64,000 nt of DNA from Hemibagrus wyckioides (taxonomy: Eukaryota > Chordata > Actinopteri > Siluriformes > Bagridae): positions 9,515,928 through 9,579,927 of the forward strand of contig NC_080711.1 in NCBI RefSeq assembly GCF_019097595.1, in the 5' to 3' direction. The position numbers and the translations under genes were made by a program. Under the pieces are notes generated by a model that was not told the origin of the DNA, ran no database searches, and saw nothing but the letters and a program-made list of their open reading frames with translations. Positions 14,401-26,829 of this stretch are shown here, piece by piece (position 1 is the stretch's first letter; every line of letters starts with the position of its first letter).

Positions 14401-17334
14401 CACAGATCAGTCAGATGCCCATGCTGATCCCTGTGCATTGCCGAAAGCGCCAACAATGGGCATGTGAGCAATATTAGGGAGGTGGTCATAATGTTATGGC
14501 TGATTGGTGTACTTCATCCCTGTTACTCAAATCCAACCCTTTGTCTAAAGAAAGGCTTTATGAAGCTGCAGTGGTTAATGTGAAATCAAAACTACACATT
14601 TGGCTAGTTTGGCATTTTCATTCATTTCAAATCATTCATTCATTCAGTCAGTGTTGTGGTAGATCTGGAGACACACACACGCAAGAATGAATCAGGGACC
14701 CTCAAGCTACCCACTGTGCCACTCTGCAACCTGTGCATGCAATATGATATGTAAAAACTGAAATATCAGATCATTTGATGCTCACATCCTTCTTCTGACT
14801 CACAGTTCAGCCGCCACGGCCACCCAAATTAGAAGCGCATAAGAAGGATAGTGTTTGGAGGCTGAACTGGACCCGACCTAGTGTTGATGAAAACCTCTAT
14901 CTCTTCTATCAGGTGTACCTCGAAAGCAATCACACAAAGGTGGGTGGCATGTCTGACTGTCTGCATACGTCGCTCTGTTCCTTGTTGAATTTGTTCAGAC
15001 TCTTTTGATCTTTTGAGAAGGAACAGATTATAGTTACTTACAGGTATACTGTAAGACTTTCCCACTACATGCCATTGTTGTTAATACAAGCTAAATATCT
15101 AAGTATAAAATATAAATAAATATATATATATAAGAGCCTGAATATCACTCTTAGGTGTCTATGCATCTGCAATTTTAACTTTAAAAAATCAACCTTTCTT
15201 TTGGTAATCCTCTCACTGTTTCTCAATCTCACTTTGCAGGATAAAATGCAATTCGATACCCCTGGAGAAGATTGCAGTGCAAATGTTCCCTCCTCCCTGT
15301 TGCCTTCTACGTGCTACATGGCCAGGGTGAGAGCACATCCAGACAGAATATTTGCAGGTCTACCCTCTGACTGGTCTGATCCTGTATACTTCACCACTGA
15401 TCCAGGTAACTCTGTCCTCTGACCTCTAACTGTGCAGGAGGTTGAGGTCCAAATACAAATATTACAACTGAAATGATGCTGAAGCCCAAGCTTGTTAATA
15501 GGGGATTACAAAAGAGGCTTTTATAAAGGCAGATGAAAGAAATACATATTACTATGTATTATAAACCAACGTTATTACAGTGTTCAAATGTGTGTGTGTG
15601 TGTGTGTCTAGCTCCCTGGATCAACACCATAATTTACGTCTTGATGGCTGCATTAGTAGCCATGCTTTTCATCATCTTGTATAACGCCCTTCCAGCCTGC
15701 CACAGGTAAATTGTTCAGTATAACTGCCTACTGCACCTAAATCAATCATGTCCTTGAATGATATAAAATGTGTGTGCGTGTGTGTGTGTGCACTTGTTTA
15801 TTAGGAGACTAGTACTGTGGAACGTATCCATTCCTTCTCCCATTAACAGCAAAGTCCTGGGGGAAATGAGCAATAAGGTGAGCAGAATAATCCCGAACTT
15901 CTCTCTGTAAAGATTAGCAATTATTTAAGTAAGAATAAAATAAAACAGGACTGAGCCTGTGCTGTTATAGGAAAAGAATCAATAAATGGTGTGGTGAAAT
16001 ACGACTCAACATGAAACGTTATAATCCCGAAGTTGACTATCCAGTAGCAGCACGGCCTTAAGGGCTTTATTCCTCTTAAACCACATGACTGTGTTTTCTA
16101 CACTTATTAAAGGATGACACATCATCATGCTGTTATTTTATCATCATGCAATCATTTCCTATGATCACTGATACTAGAGCAGCTATAAACAACTTCCTTT
16201 GTCAGCCTTTATTTAAAAACAAACAATCAACACACATTATCATGTGGCTGTTAAAACGCAAAGCTTTTTCTTGTGTCAGAAAACACACAAGCACTGACGC
16301 GGGAGACCCCCCCTTCCAAAACTGTGAACCAAACCTACTTCACCATACCAACAACATTCATAACGTTTTTAAAATCTGTGTGTGTGGAGCTGACATTGAC
16401 TTGCATGCTAGTTCATTATATTTAGCTTCCAGTGACCTTTTTTTTCTTTCACAGAAATTTCTTGCTTCTGAGGCCAGTGCATGCACTGACAAAGAGAAAA
16501 CCTCTGTGTTTGTCATACAGACTTCAGATAACCCTATCATCTATAAGGGCAGGTAAGATAACCTTTGTTGCGTTTGTTGTTTGGAAGACTTGTTTGAAAC
16601 AAAAAAAAATCTAGGACAGGAAATCCACACATAGCCCATGGAGAACATCTTGTTTTGAAACGGAATCATATGAATGAGTTCACATTATAACAGTATTACC
16701 CGTTTGTGTTTTCCGCAGTATCTGTGAGTACCCACTCCTGAAATGCAGCAGTGACATGGACTTGGGCCTCAGCAAGAGCGAATCAGGATGGCCACAAAGC
16801 TCAAGTCAGTTGTCCTTATTCACAGAGGGGAGCAGAATGACAGACAAATCTGGTGTTAGCTTCGTTGGACCTTACATCCTTTGCCGCGAGGACTCTTCGG
16901 TGCCAAGTGAAACTTCGGACACATCTGTCTCTCCCCTCCTAACTTTCCATGATGATGGAAGGTACATTTCTGAAAACCCCAAAGATTCTTTGCCAATAAA
17001 AGGAGGCTACGTTTTATCCCCTCCCAAAAGCCCAAATTCAGACTGCTCAACCCCTATCAATAATCTTCCTAGTGAGAACAGAGAGACCAGGAAGACCGAG
17101 CTCCCTAACGATGATCCTCCAGCATACACCCCAAGTCCAATTGCGGTGTCCAGTGTCATGTTTTCTCACCCGTCTGGATACTGTCTGATGCCCAACATGG
17201 AGAGTGTTGCTGCGTGGGTGTCTGCTTCTGTCCCTCCACCAGAGGGCAACACAGAGAGAAGGATGCATGAGATTACAGGAAATTCAGCTGAGCGCAGCTA
17301 TGTGACACTTTCTCAGCGTGGACTATTTCAGTGA
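9529..17334 (+). CDS. csf2rb: Cytokine receptor common subunit beta (13 coding exons, 706 aa)
   Basis: Signal-transducing type I cytokine receptor chain shared in mammals by IL-3, IL-5 and GM-CSF. Exons: 9529-9625, 10810-10915, 11027-11187, 11443-11594, 12044-12191, 12917-13040, 13141-13292, 14806-14939, 15240-15405, 15612-15705, 15805-15877, 16455-16552, 16719-17334. All introns are GT-AG, and the 2121 nt stay in one frame to TGA. The start ATG has A at -3 and opens a hydrophobic signal peptide (residues 1-21). Four FNIII domains follow, each on two exons with phase-1 boundaries: D1 33-121, D2 122-221 (WSDWS at 208-212), D3 222-313, D4 314-413 (degenerate PSDWS at 400-404). The membrane helix is about 417-437 and box 1 is LWNVSIPSP (449-457). 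Tail tyrosines include GPYI, GGYV, GYCLMP and SYVTL. Two receptor modules separate it from il2rb, which has one. D3 LQC...CSWQVKK matches the mammalian common beta chain. It is shorter than the human 897 aa, mostly in the tail. Confidence 0.93.
9746..10332 (-). mobile_element. Tc1/mariner-type element, family B (in csf2rb intron 1)
   Basis: About 587 bp flanked by TA. The terminal inverted repeats are CACTCACTGTCCACTTTAAT and, reverse-complemented from the right end, CATTTACTGGCCAATTTAGT. Internal decayed transposase-like text is in reverse orientation. It lies between the signal-peptide exon and exon 2. Confidence 0.75.
10883..10901. repeat. (CA)n microsatellite inside csf2rb exon 2
   Basis: About nine CA units in the coding sequence, read as a His-Thr-His-Thr-His run in the first FNIII domain before MPIID. 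Length change by one CA unit would shift the frame. Confidence 0.9.
11390..11428. repeat. (GT)n microsatellite, csf2rb intron 3
   Basis: About 19 GT units, ending 14 nt before the exon 4 acceptor at 11441-11442, so the repeat occupies the usual branch-point and pyrimidine-tract region. Confidence 0.95.
12615..12850 (+). mobile_element. tRNA-derived SINE (csf2rb intron 5)
   Basis: Box-A-like GTGACTCAGTCAATAAGG and box-B-like GGGGTTCAAG, then a tail with CTTAAGCAAGGCTATTAACC typical of the fish SINE group also seen at 25905, 49983 and 58125. Confidence 0.6.
13931..14509 (+). mobile_element. TIR element, family A, copy 1 (csf2rb intron 7)
   Basis: 579 bp flanked by TA on both sides, as in Tc1/mariner insertions. 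The left end reads CACCGATCAGGCATAACATT; the right end read inward is CACCAATCAGCCATAACATT. Related to 42476-42895 and 52233-52769 but in the opposite orientation. No intact transposase. Confidence 0.8.
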
Positions 17335-18790
17335 TAACGGCACAAATGAAAATACTAAGACCAGAAGCTAACAATTCAAGACCACAAGTGAATGAGGTAT
17401 CCTGACCATGCATTCTGTAACTTACTTAATATATTGTAGGAACTAGCCTACTAGGGTCAATATTTTCATGGTGTAAATGGTGACATCGAACCCATTCATG
17501 GCCCAAGTGTTTCTTCATAAGCATCTAAAAATTTGAAGGTGTTATCTTCAATCACTAAAACTCTGTTGTATCCCAACACAGGGGAAAAACCATGTCTTAC
17601 ACTGAAAGCTAACAGTGTTCTGACTCATTTTATATCAGACATGAAGCGATAAAATCATTCATTTGTTTTAACTGATTTAAAATGTCGATTTCTATTCTGC
17701 CGGCAGAATGAAGTGTCACTGTACTGTTAAGAAGGGTTAATGATTGGACAGAAACGGGCAAAACATTTAGGGATTTGAAAAAATTCCCTGAAGATAATGT
17801 GGACTTTATATCCATAAAGCATTCCCTGTGACTCCAGTAGGTCTACGCATCATTCCAAGCCTGATGTCAAGTTAAAGTTCCTGCGGCTACAGCGATCGAA
17901 ATCTACTTAATTTTTATGTGTCTCATTCATTTTCTGAGAAATATCTTTTGCCTTAATGGCCTTCACTTCACTTCTCCGTCTCTGTATTGATAAATCCAAA
18001 GCTAATATCTTTCTTTTAACTTCAAACTGTCTCAAAGCCCACTGCTCTTTTCTTGGGCTAATTCATGGGGCAATAATACGATATAGCTCACAAGGTCAGA
18101 TGATTTCTGGGAAAAAAAAAAAAAATCTCAAAACAGCAACCTTTTCTATGTGTGAATGATGTAAAACTTTAAGTAGTAGTTATGTTTCTGTATCATGCCA
18201 TGATGTCCAGCAGAGGGCAGCGCTGGTGGACTTTGTGAGCCCAACTCATTCTCTGTCTGTCTCTGTATTATGTTGCACATTGAGTTATGTGGTTATTCAA
18301 AGATCCTGAGCTGTAGTTTCTGTACCTGTGACTATGAATGTAAGCTTTTATGTATATGACTTATATTTGAGCGTGTGCTAAGTGTATAATGTTTAATACA
18401 GGTTATAATTATTTAAAATCCGAGAAATGTACCGATTCATTAACTGAGATATTTGCTAAATACTGCTGTTTAGTACGTGTTGTTGTACGAAGGTCTCTGT
18501 TACTGCAAGCCACAAACTGTTTTGTTTGTAAATGTATGTGTGTATATGCAGTACTGTGCACAAATCTGAGACACGCTGCATTATTTTGAATGTAAATTGC
18601 AAATAGACATGCATATATTATGGCAACTGCATTAGTGTAACAGTAGAGAAAGAACTGTTTTTTTTTTTTTAAGATATATGATAACCGTTTGTTTTTTAAA
18701 GATATATGACACAATCTCAGCTTTCAATTATTTTCATGTACTGCACTTTATTCATGAAAACATGAATAAACAAAGAAATAAATAAAAATA
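17335..18790 (+). other. csf2rb: Probable csf2rb 3' UTR
   Basis: No conserved reading frame follows the stop codon. The first convincing polyadenylation signals are overlapping AATAAA hexamers at 18765-18785, immediately before a transposon fragment. The end is therefore placed near 18790; earlier cleavage cannot be excluded. Confidence 0.45.
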
Positions 18791-18824
18791 GAACAGTTTT
18801 AGCATTGAAGCCCATAATAAACAT

Positions 18825-19212
18825 AGCCGCTTTATTAGGAAGACCAATCAGCCAATCATACGACAGCAGCACAAATGCATGAATCATGCAGTTACAAAAG
18901 TTTTAGTTAATGTTTGTTAATGTCAGAATGGGGAAAAGATGTGATCGCAGTGACCTTTAGCATGGTACGGTTGTTGGTGCCAGATGGGTGGGTTTTGGAA
19001 ATTGCTGAGGGCCTAAGATTATTTGATCTCTAGAGCTGACACAGAATGGAGTAAAGTTATGTTGTGGGCAGCAAAATCCTGGTAAATGAGAGAGGTCAGA
19101 GTCGAATACACTGACTGGATGAAGCTGATCGGAAGGATACAGTAATTCAAGTAAACACTCTTTACAACCATAGGGAGCAGTAAAGCATCTCAAAATGCAC
19201 CACACATCAACC
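18825..19212 (+). mobile_element. Tc1/mariner-type element, family B (5' part)
   Basis: Starts with CCGCTTTATTAGGAAGACC and continues through decayed transposase-like text (GGTTGTTGGTGCCAGATGGG, GAGAGAGGTCAGAGTCGAAT). It is the same family as 9746-10332 in the opposite orientation. The right terminal repeat is missing. Confidence 0.7.
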
Positions 19213-22200
19213 TCATTGGGACTTTATGTGACTGTTTATACTGCTAATAGCTAGAAATGACTGTTATCAGTTACTAGACATATAGTGTGCATGTGTGTGC
19301 GTGTGTGTGTGTGTGTGTGTATCATACTTTCACAATCTACAATACATCCTGTTTTCACATTTTATTTCCTGTGCTTTCTTCCAATAATTTCTCTCCATGT
19401 CACATTGCCCTCATATTCACTCATTAGACTAGTTCACCATTATGATCCCTTGACCAAGACCACATTCCAGACAAATTCTGATCTTCTGCCCAAAGCAGAG
19501 GAATTTCACAGCACGTCTTTAAGATCCATTGTTCAACATCTGAGTGTGTGAGTGTATGTGACAGAGAGAGAGAGAGAGAGAGAATCCTCTATGGACAGTA
19601 TGTCCCTTGTCTCTTGTTGTAAATAAACACAGGAAAGCCAGAGCCTTTAAAAGGTGCTTGGAAAAGATCAGTAAGACACTTATGTAACCATGCATGTCTG
19701 TGCGCAAGCTTTCGGAGGCCCTGTTATGCCACAACACATGATTTAAACATACAGCAGCAAGACAACTACATGCATAAACCATACAATGTACAGATCTGGC
19801 TTGGTGCAATATGTGTTACACCAACCTTCAGCACATTTTAGTATTTATTATTAATAAATCATAATCTAAGAAGCATCTAGAACATCTGCATTGCCTCAAA
19901 GCCTCTCTGTACATTTTGTCAACACAACATAGATAAACACTGGAACTACTATCTTATCAACCAAAATCAGTTGAAGGTGCTATGAGCAGGTGAGTTGTGG
20001 TGTGTAGAAAGTCACAGGAAGTGAATTCTGTCTTCAAATATTCACTTCATCCCTTCTGCACTAGTCCAAAAATCTAAAATTCTATGCTCTTTACAATGAA
20101 AAAGTTTTGATAAATGAAAAAGAGAGACAGATACAGATGCCTCGACTGTTATGAGTATTCACACACCAATTTGTTTAGTTTTTAGATTAGGTGTAATTAT
20201 TTTTAATAGGATTTGTTAGCATTGAAGGTCACTTAGGTTTGGTGCAATTTGTTAGGGTTTTTTATTATCTGTGGTAAATTTTAATCATGATAAGCCAATA
20301 GGGTTTTTTTTGTGTATGTGAATAGGTTTTTCCCTCAATTATTTCAGGATAGCAGTGTGTCCTAATAAAACTAAAAAAAAGTACCTATGCAGGCATAATT
20401 TATTGCTTAAAATGTTAAATTTCAAAGTTTCCCACACTCATAGTTTCATTTCATTTCATTTCATTTCCTTTTATTTCATTTCATTTCAGCACAAATGGAG
20501 CAGTCTCCAGATATGTGTAATAATAATTATTAAAAATAACACATATCTATTTTTTATTACATCATTTACTTTTCACTACAGTCAGAATTCTAGTTTTAAC
20601 CATAATAGTAATTTTAGTTTTCATGAACTATTATAAACCAGCTGCACTTTGTTAAAACCTTGAACTTTATAGATAAATATAAAGCTAATGCCGTATTTAT
20701 GAGTATTTAGGACCTGGGATGCTTCGTACTGCGATATTTCTCTGGTTTCTCTGAGCCGCAGTACTGTGTCTGTTCTTTACTTCAGTATGTTGGTGTAAAA
20801 AGTAAGAAGGAAAAATGGAACATTGGTTTTTGTCTCTTTTATTTTTAGGCTTTTTAACCTGTCTTTTGAGTAGGTCTATAAGACATTCTGTTTACATTAA
20901 TTAAATAATGACAAAATAATGCACTGTCTCTATGCACTTTTTCCTTCTTTCCTGTTTTTTTTTTTTACCTTTCTTCAAATAGAATAAAAGCTATCTAAAA
21001 GCTTTTTATAGATATGGAGCATAATGAGTACGTCCTCTGTACATCCAGATTTTTTCCAACCTCAAGAGGTCTGAAGTGGAAAGTAGAAAGTCCCAAATTT
21101 TCATGACCGCAACATAAGACTTTCACATAACCCCAGACTAAACTACAGGTTTGCCATAATCCTCTTTAACATTGAAGTTTCTTTTCTTGATTTGTAGAAA
21201 CGACTTGTTTTTCTTTCAAATAATGGTCTTTATCAAGGCTCTGCACTTCCAAAGAAGTCTAACCACTGAGCTACCCTCAGGTCAAGAACTGGTTCCGTAA
21301 TCCAAAACTAATACCCTTTTATCCCATCTGATATTTGGCAACCACAAAAGGCCACGGTGCAAATGGCAACCTCATCCGAGGCAGGAGAGGACGCATGCTT
21401 GTGCATTTCCTTGCCTTTCTTAATACTTAGCCGCAGAAGACCGCACACTCTAATGCAAAGGATTTTGCAAAGACAGGGTTTATTATTATTAGTGTTACAT
21501 GTAAAATACAGTCACCATGTGTGTGTTTATAGTACTTTTGAAATAGTGCTTAGAGAGCAGATAAATCTGTAGAATGTAAGAGACTGGCCTCCTTCCTCTG
21601 GGTGATTTAGCTTCTATTAGTATAACAGCTGTACACACACACACACTATAAACATTCATATCCAGACTAAAGGTCTGAATAACACAGTTAATACACATGA
21701 CATGTGACATCTTTTATGGTCTGAATAAAATGATTATCATATATTTATCCATGTATCACAAAACTCACCACACACACACACACACACACACAAACACAAT
21801 GTACTGACTCACCTATTGCTTGCACAAGTACCAGTGTGTACATCTATGCCTTATATACACAAGCATATTACAAGATTACTGCCGCTTATACCTGCAGATC
21901 ACTGTAGTCAGGCACATATGAGGTTTTACACAAGCTAACACACACACACACACGACCCTGGTTTTAAATAAGATAACAGGAAGATGCTGTGTGCTGCCGG
22001 TCGTGATAAAGATCTGATCTATTGTGAGAGAGTGTGCCTGTGCACTTCTACGAAGGCCTGGGTGTGTGAAAGGCGACGTGCTTCCGTGTACACTTGATTG
22101 TGTGTACACATGCCTTTGTGTGAGTGTGCCACAAATAACACTCTCCAGCAGTTCAGCAGAAGTCTCCCACACATATACAAACATATACAGTGCCATAAGG

Positions 22201-23462
22201 ACAGAGAGAGTGATTCAAAGAGCATTAATCCTGAGCTGTTGGGATCAATCAGGACAGTGGGTCTCAAAGTGCGGTCTGTGAAGTATAGCCAAGGAGCTGT
22301 GAGTTTTATTTAATTTCCAGGATGGAAATAACAACCCACAATTACCTACAGTGGTTAATATTTATTATCAAGTTCATATAGATATTTTATTCTTTTATAC
22401 TTTTATTTATTATATCATTATAGTTAAATAAGTATTATTAGTTCAATGATTGTATAAATTGTATAGTTACTCTAGGATTTTGATGATTTTAAAGCCAAAC
22501 AATGTAGGTTTTGGCTTAAAAATAAATAAATAAATAAATATTTTTTCCCCCAGAAAACTACATGGATTTCCAAAATTACAAGCACAGGATTCTTCTTTTA
22601 AGCTCCTCCCACTGATGAAACATATGTAATTACTATGCATGGTATCTGTACTCATGTCCAACACATGAGGGGTTTGGCTGAATGCAGGTTGTGATTTCCA
22701 AATCTGTGGAAAATCTGAAGTAATTTCATAAAATTGCAAGCTCCTTCAAACATCATGAAGTTTTGTGTTCATTTCTGCAATCGCTAAACTTCAAAATCCT
22801 GAAGAAACCTGATTGAAATGGTCTCTGGACTCGCTATTTAGAACATAAAAGATAACTGAAACGATAAGGATAACTTTAAATTAGACATAAGACTACATTA
22901 CAACCGCAAGCTCATGACAGTGTTCCTATATCAGCTGCAGTGTCAGTGGAATTAGAAGAATGTATTGTTCTCACTCACATCAGAGGAGTCTCTGGATTAG
23001 TCAAGCGCCATCAGGTCACTAAAGAAGCAGCGGTCATATCAGGAAGCAGGATTACAGCTACCCAAATGACCTGAATAAAGCTTTCATTAATAACAGTATT
23101 GTTGTGTCACTTCAGAGCTTCATTCATTCCCACCTCCTTCTTTTTTACAGCACTGGGGGAGATTAAAAGTGGGGTGTATGTGTGTGTGTAGGGGGAGAAC
23201 AGACACAAAGCTCTGAGGCTGATTTTTCAACTCAGTGCTGAATGTCTCTACTCTCTGATGTTTGAAGAGGCAGTGTGAGAAGGATTAGGAGTAAACAACA
23301 GTATTCTGCAGCTGCACCAGTATTTCAACTGCTGTGAGCTGAACTTTTAGGACACCAGGAGTGAACATAACTCCCCAGTTCTATGATTTTCAGTATACTG
23401 TGTGCACAAAATTGTAAATGTGAGCCCAATTAGCTGTCACTGGAAGTACATTTATTGCAAGA
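19213..23462. other. Intergenic stretch between csf2rb and pdgfb
   Basis: Contains (GT)n near 19284-19320, (GA)n at 19563-19583, a TTTCA-type run at 20443-20490 and (CA)n at 21770-21792. No exon recognised; ORFs over the GT/CA tracts are repeat artefacts. Confidence 0.5.
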
Positions 23463-23940
23463 TACACTATATTGCCAAAAGTTTTGGGACACCCCTCCAA
23501 ATCATTGAATTCAGGTGTTGTTTTTCAGGGGTTGGGCTTGTCCCCTTAGTTCCAGTGAAAGGAAGTCTTAATGCTTCAGCATACCAAGACATTTTGGACA
23601 ATTTCATGCTCCAAACTTTGTGGGAACAGTTTGGGGATGACCCCTTCCTGTTCCAACATGACTCTGCACCAGTGCAAAAACAAGATCCATAAGGACATTA
23701 ACGAACGAGTTTGGGATGGAGAAACTTAACTGGCCTGCACAGAGTCCTGACCTTAACCTGACAGAACACCTTTGGGATGAATTAGAGCGGAGACTCTGAG
23801 CCAGGCCTTCTCATCCAACATCAGTGCCTGACCTCACAAATGCTCTTCTAGAGGAATGTTCAAAAATTCCCATAAACACACTCCTAAACCTTGTGGAAAG
23901 CCTTCCCAGAAGAGTTGAAGCTGTAATAGCTGCAAGCTAA
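23463..23940 (+). mobile_element. Tc1/mariner-type element, family C
   Basis: The left end is TACACTATATTGCCAAAAGT, a terminal repeat common in fish, followed by decayed transposase-like text (GACCTTAACCTGACAGAACACC, TTTGGGATGAATTAGAGCG). In-frame stops throughout. No matching right end. Confidence 0.7.
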
Positions 23941-24227
23941 ATATTAAATTCATGTGCATGTAAAAGCAGACGTCTTCGCTTCAGTTTATGCAACACCACT
24001 GAACACTGTCGAGTGATTGATCGAGGCCCATAAGGCCTCAGCTTCTCAATTGTATCCTGTCATGTTTCTTTGGATAAAAATAGCATCACTAGTAAAGAGT
24101 GAGTTTTTGTATTGCAGCACAAAGAAAATGCTGGTATATCAAGTCTTTGCTTTTTCTCTCTGTACTCTCTGTACCAGTTACGATCATCTTAACACTACAG
24201 GATTTTAGAATTCTGTTGTCTTTTGTA

Positions 24228-24560
24228 GAGGAGTCAATTCAATTGTATTTGTTTGGCGTATTTAACAACGGATATAGTCACAAAGCAGCTTTACAGAAAT
24301 ATATAAATACAAGATATACATTCTAAATTTATCCCCAGTTAGCAAGCCTGAGGTGATGTTGGTGAGGAGAAACTCCCTGAGATGATTTGAGGAAGAAACC
24401 TAGAGAGGAACCGAACACAAAAGGGAACACATCCTCATCTAGGTGACACTGGATAATGTGATTATAAATCATTTCTGGGTCAAAAAGTGCAATTGGGTAA
24501 CCACCAGGATATTCATTCTAGTTTTAACATGAAGTCTGTCTTGTTCAGGTTATCAGCTGT
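24228..24560. repeat. Dispersed repeat of uncertain class
   Basis: Contains the segments GGAAGAAACCTAGAGAGGAAC and GGGAACACATCCTCATCTAG (minor variants), which I recognise as recurring in otophysan fish DNA. The element type is not clear from this single copy. Confidence 0.4.
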
Positions 24561-25900
24561 TCACTGATGGAGTGCAAAACTGGTTGTGGCATTTCCAGTC
24601 CAAAGCCATTATCATGGTTTATCAGTGGCATCATCCACAGCAATCCCATGTGTCTTCCCATCAATAGTCTAATCACTGAGCCACCACATGCACAGGAACA
24701 ATCTAACAGCTGCATATACGCACACATAGAGACAATCCAGGGCCCAAACTAGATAATGTGCACTAAGCAGTATGTATGAATTAATCAAATTTATAAATAT
24801 TTATTATTCTGTATATGTTATCAATTTCACTACAACAAATTGCACATCTCTGCACTTTAATCCAGATTTATTCATATTACTCATGCTACCACCTTTCTTT
24901 TTTATCCCTTAAACAATACATTTATATTTTTATACAAATTCTGTTTATGTAAATCCTAATTTTCACTTCACTGTGTATGGTGGTTTGTGTGACCAGTAAA
25001 ATGTATAGTAATAACACCAGTGCAGCACTGACAAATTTTGGGAAGCATTTCAAGGGTTTGCACATATAAACAGGATATAAAGAGCTAAAAAACAGTGTAG
25101 ATAAACAAGACTATCACATCTGGTTGCTTTCATTGTGTGTATTTTTATAAGTGGTACGTGTTCATGTTAATCATTTGCGTTTTGTTCAGAATTTTGCTCA
25201 ATGTTTTTTGCATAAATAACAAAATTTTAATGCTTTTCTCTTCCTCTCTCTTCCCTGATTGGCTGCTGATTCCCGTGTAGTCGGACGTCATGTGTTTGAC
25301 ATATGGAGCAGTTGTAAGACATATGCATGAATGTTTTCTGTGAATTGCAACACATTCAATTCCAGTTCATTTTCAATTCAATTTCATTTGTAGGGCTCCC
25401 TAACCAATGGACATCACCTCTGACTCTGACAGGGTGGCTCGCAGCATTTTCTCGCATGTCCCAGTAGGCGGGTTTTTGATTTGTATCTTGGTTATAATAG
25501 TATTCTGATATTTCAGACTTGGAGGTTTGTTTGTTTTTATTATGTCTGTGTGTGCAGATGGTTGTGGGGAGTATTTGAGACTTGTGTTTGCCCACCCACT
25601 CGGATCCAGCCAAGCTTGCCTCACTCCCACCCATGATATCCAGCTCCTTAATATGATATCACTATATTGTGTGTGGGATTACTGGTACTCTGCATTCCAC
25701 ACTGTAACCAAGATGCAGACTGGTAGTAAGATATTTTTGTGTGAAAAGAGACCGCCTGGGTCTTAATGCCCAGATACACACACACCACCTTTTTCTGTAA
25801 AAAAAAAAAAAGTTTGAATATATTTGTTATCACCTAGATTTCTGATTCATTTGATAGTACAGATTTTTTAATAGACATTAGAAATATATTTCATTTACAG
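24561..25900. other. Gene-free stretch
   Basis: AT-rich intergenic sequence; no coding, RNA or clear repeat structure apart from short homopolymer runs. Confidence 0.45.
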
Positions 25901-25904
25901 AATT

Positions 25905-26075
25905 TGGCCTTCATCGAGAGCAACGTACATTTTATTTCATTTTTTACACAACTGAGCAATTGAGGGTTAAGGGCATTGCTCAGGGGCCCAGGAGTGGCAG
26001 CTTGGTGAACCTCGGATTTGAACTTACAACCTTCCAGTAGTCCAACGCCTTAACCACAAACCCAGATACTTTTGA
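25905..26075 (-). mobile_element. tRNA-derived SINE
   Basis: On the - strand a box-B-like AAGTTCAAATCCGAGG is followed by the recurring body (reverse complement of GAGGGTTAAGGGCATTGCTC). Same family as 58125-58308 and 49983-50152. Confidence 0.65.
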
Positions 26076-26359
26076 AACATGGCGCAGTCACACCCCTGAA
26101 ACTCATTTATGCAATTCTGTATGTAACACAAGAGAACTAGACTAAACTAATCATATGAAGCTTATACAATTCTAGAATGTCTTACACAATTCAAGAATAA
26201 TTCAGAATCCATTGCATGACCATCTTTGGCTGTATGTGGAATCAGGCCTCATGTACCTGCTATAGTTTTTTGTGCATTAATATATATTATGCAAGTTTGA
26301 CAAATAAATTAAGAGTCATGCTTAAAAAAAATACAGCACAGACCAGCAAATCACATAAT

Positions 26360-26829
26360 TCTTCTTCTTCTTCTTTCGGCTTTTCCCTTCAGGAGTCTCC
26401 ACAGCGAATCATCTCTCTCCATCTATCCCTATCTTCTGCATCCTTAACACTTGTACCCACTAGCTTCATATCCTCATTTATTACATACATATACCTCCTC
26501 TTTGGCCTTCCTCTTTGCCTCCTGCCTGGCAGCTCCATGTCCAACATTCTCCTACCAATATACTCACTCTCCCTCCTCTGAACATGTCCAAACCATCTTA
26601 ATCTGGCCTCCCTAACTTTGTCCCCCAAATGTCCATCATGAGCCGTCCTTCTGATGTACTCGTTCCTAATCCTGTCCAACCGTGTCACTCCCAAAGAGAA
26701 CATCTTCAGCTCTGCTACCTCCAACTCTGACTCCTGTCTCTTCCTCAGTGACACTGTCTCTAAACCATACAGCATGGCCGGTCTCACCACTGTCTTGTAC
26801 ACTGTCCCCTTGATTCCCACTGTATACAT
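26360..26829 (-). mobile_element. Non-LTR retrotransposon, 3' end of reverse-transcriptase ORF
   Basis: The - strand ORF (26829-26389, 146 codons, no internal stop) matches the C-terminal part of fish LINE ORF2: YKTVVRPAMLYGLETV, then AELKMFSLGVTRLDRIRNEY, then LRWFGHVQRRESEYIGRRML, then MIRCGDS and stop. It ends in a (GAA)n tail. The 5' side is truncated near 26829, and the upstream polymerase core is absent. The clade is probably RTE-like but not settled. A shorter copy lies at 63228-63400. Confidence 0.85.

Noticed and set aside
9529..17334. Assigning the receptor as il2rb
   Set aside because: It has two cytokine-receptor modules (four FNIII domains on eight exons); il2rb has one. D3 also matches the common beta chain.
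26389..26829. A cellular gene from the 146-codon open frame
   Set aside because: The protein is the C-terminal part of a non-LTR retrotransposon ORF2 with a GAA tail, and a second truncated copy exists in the window.
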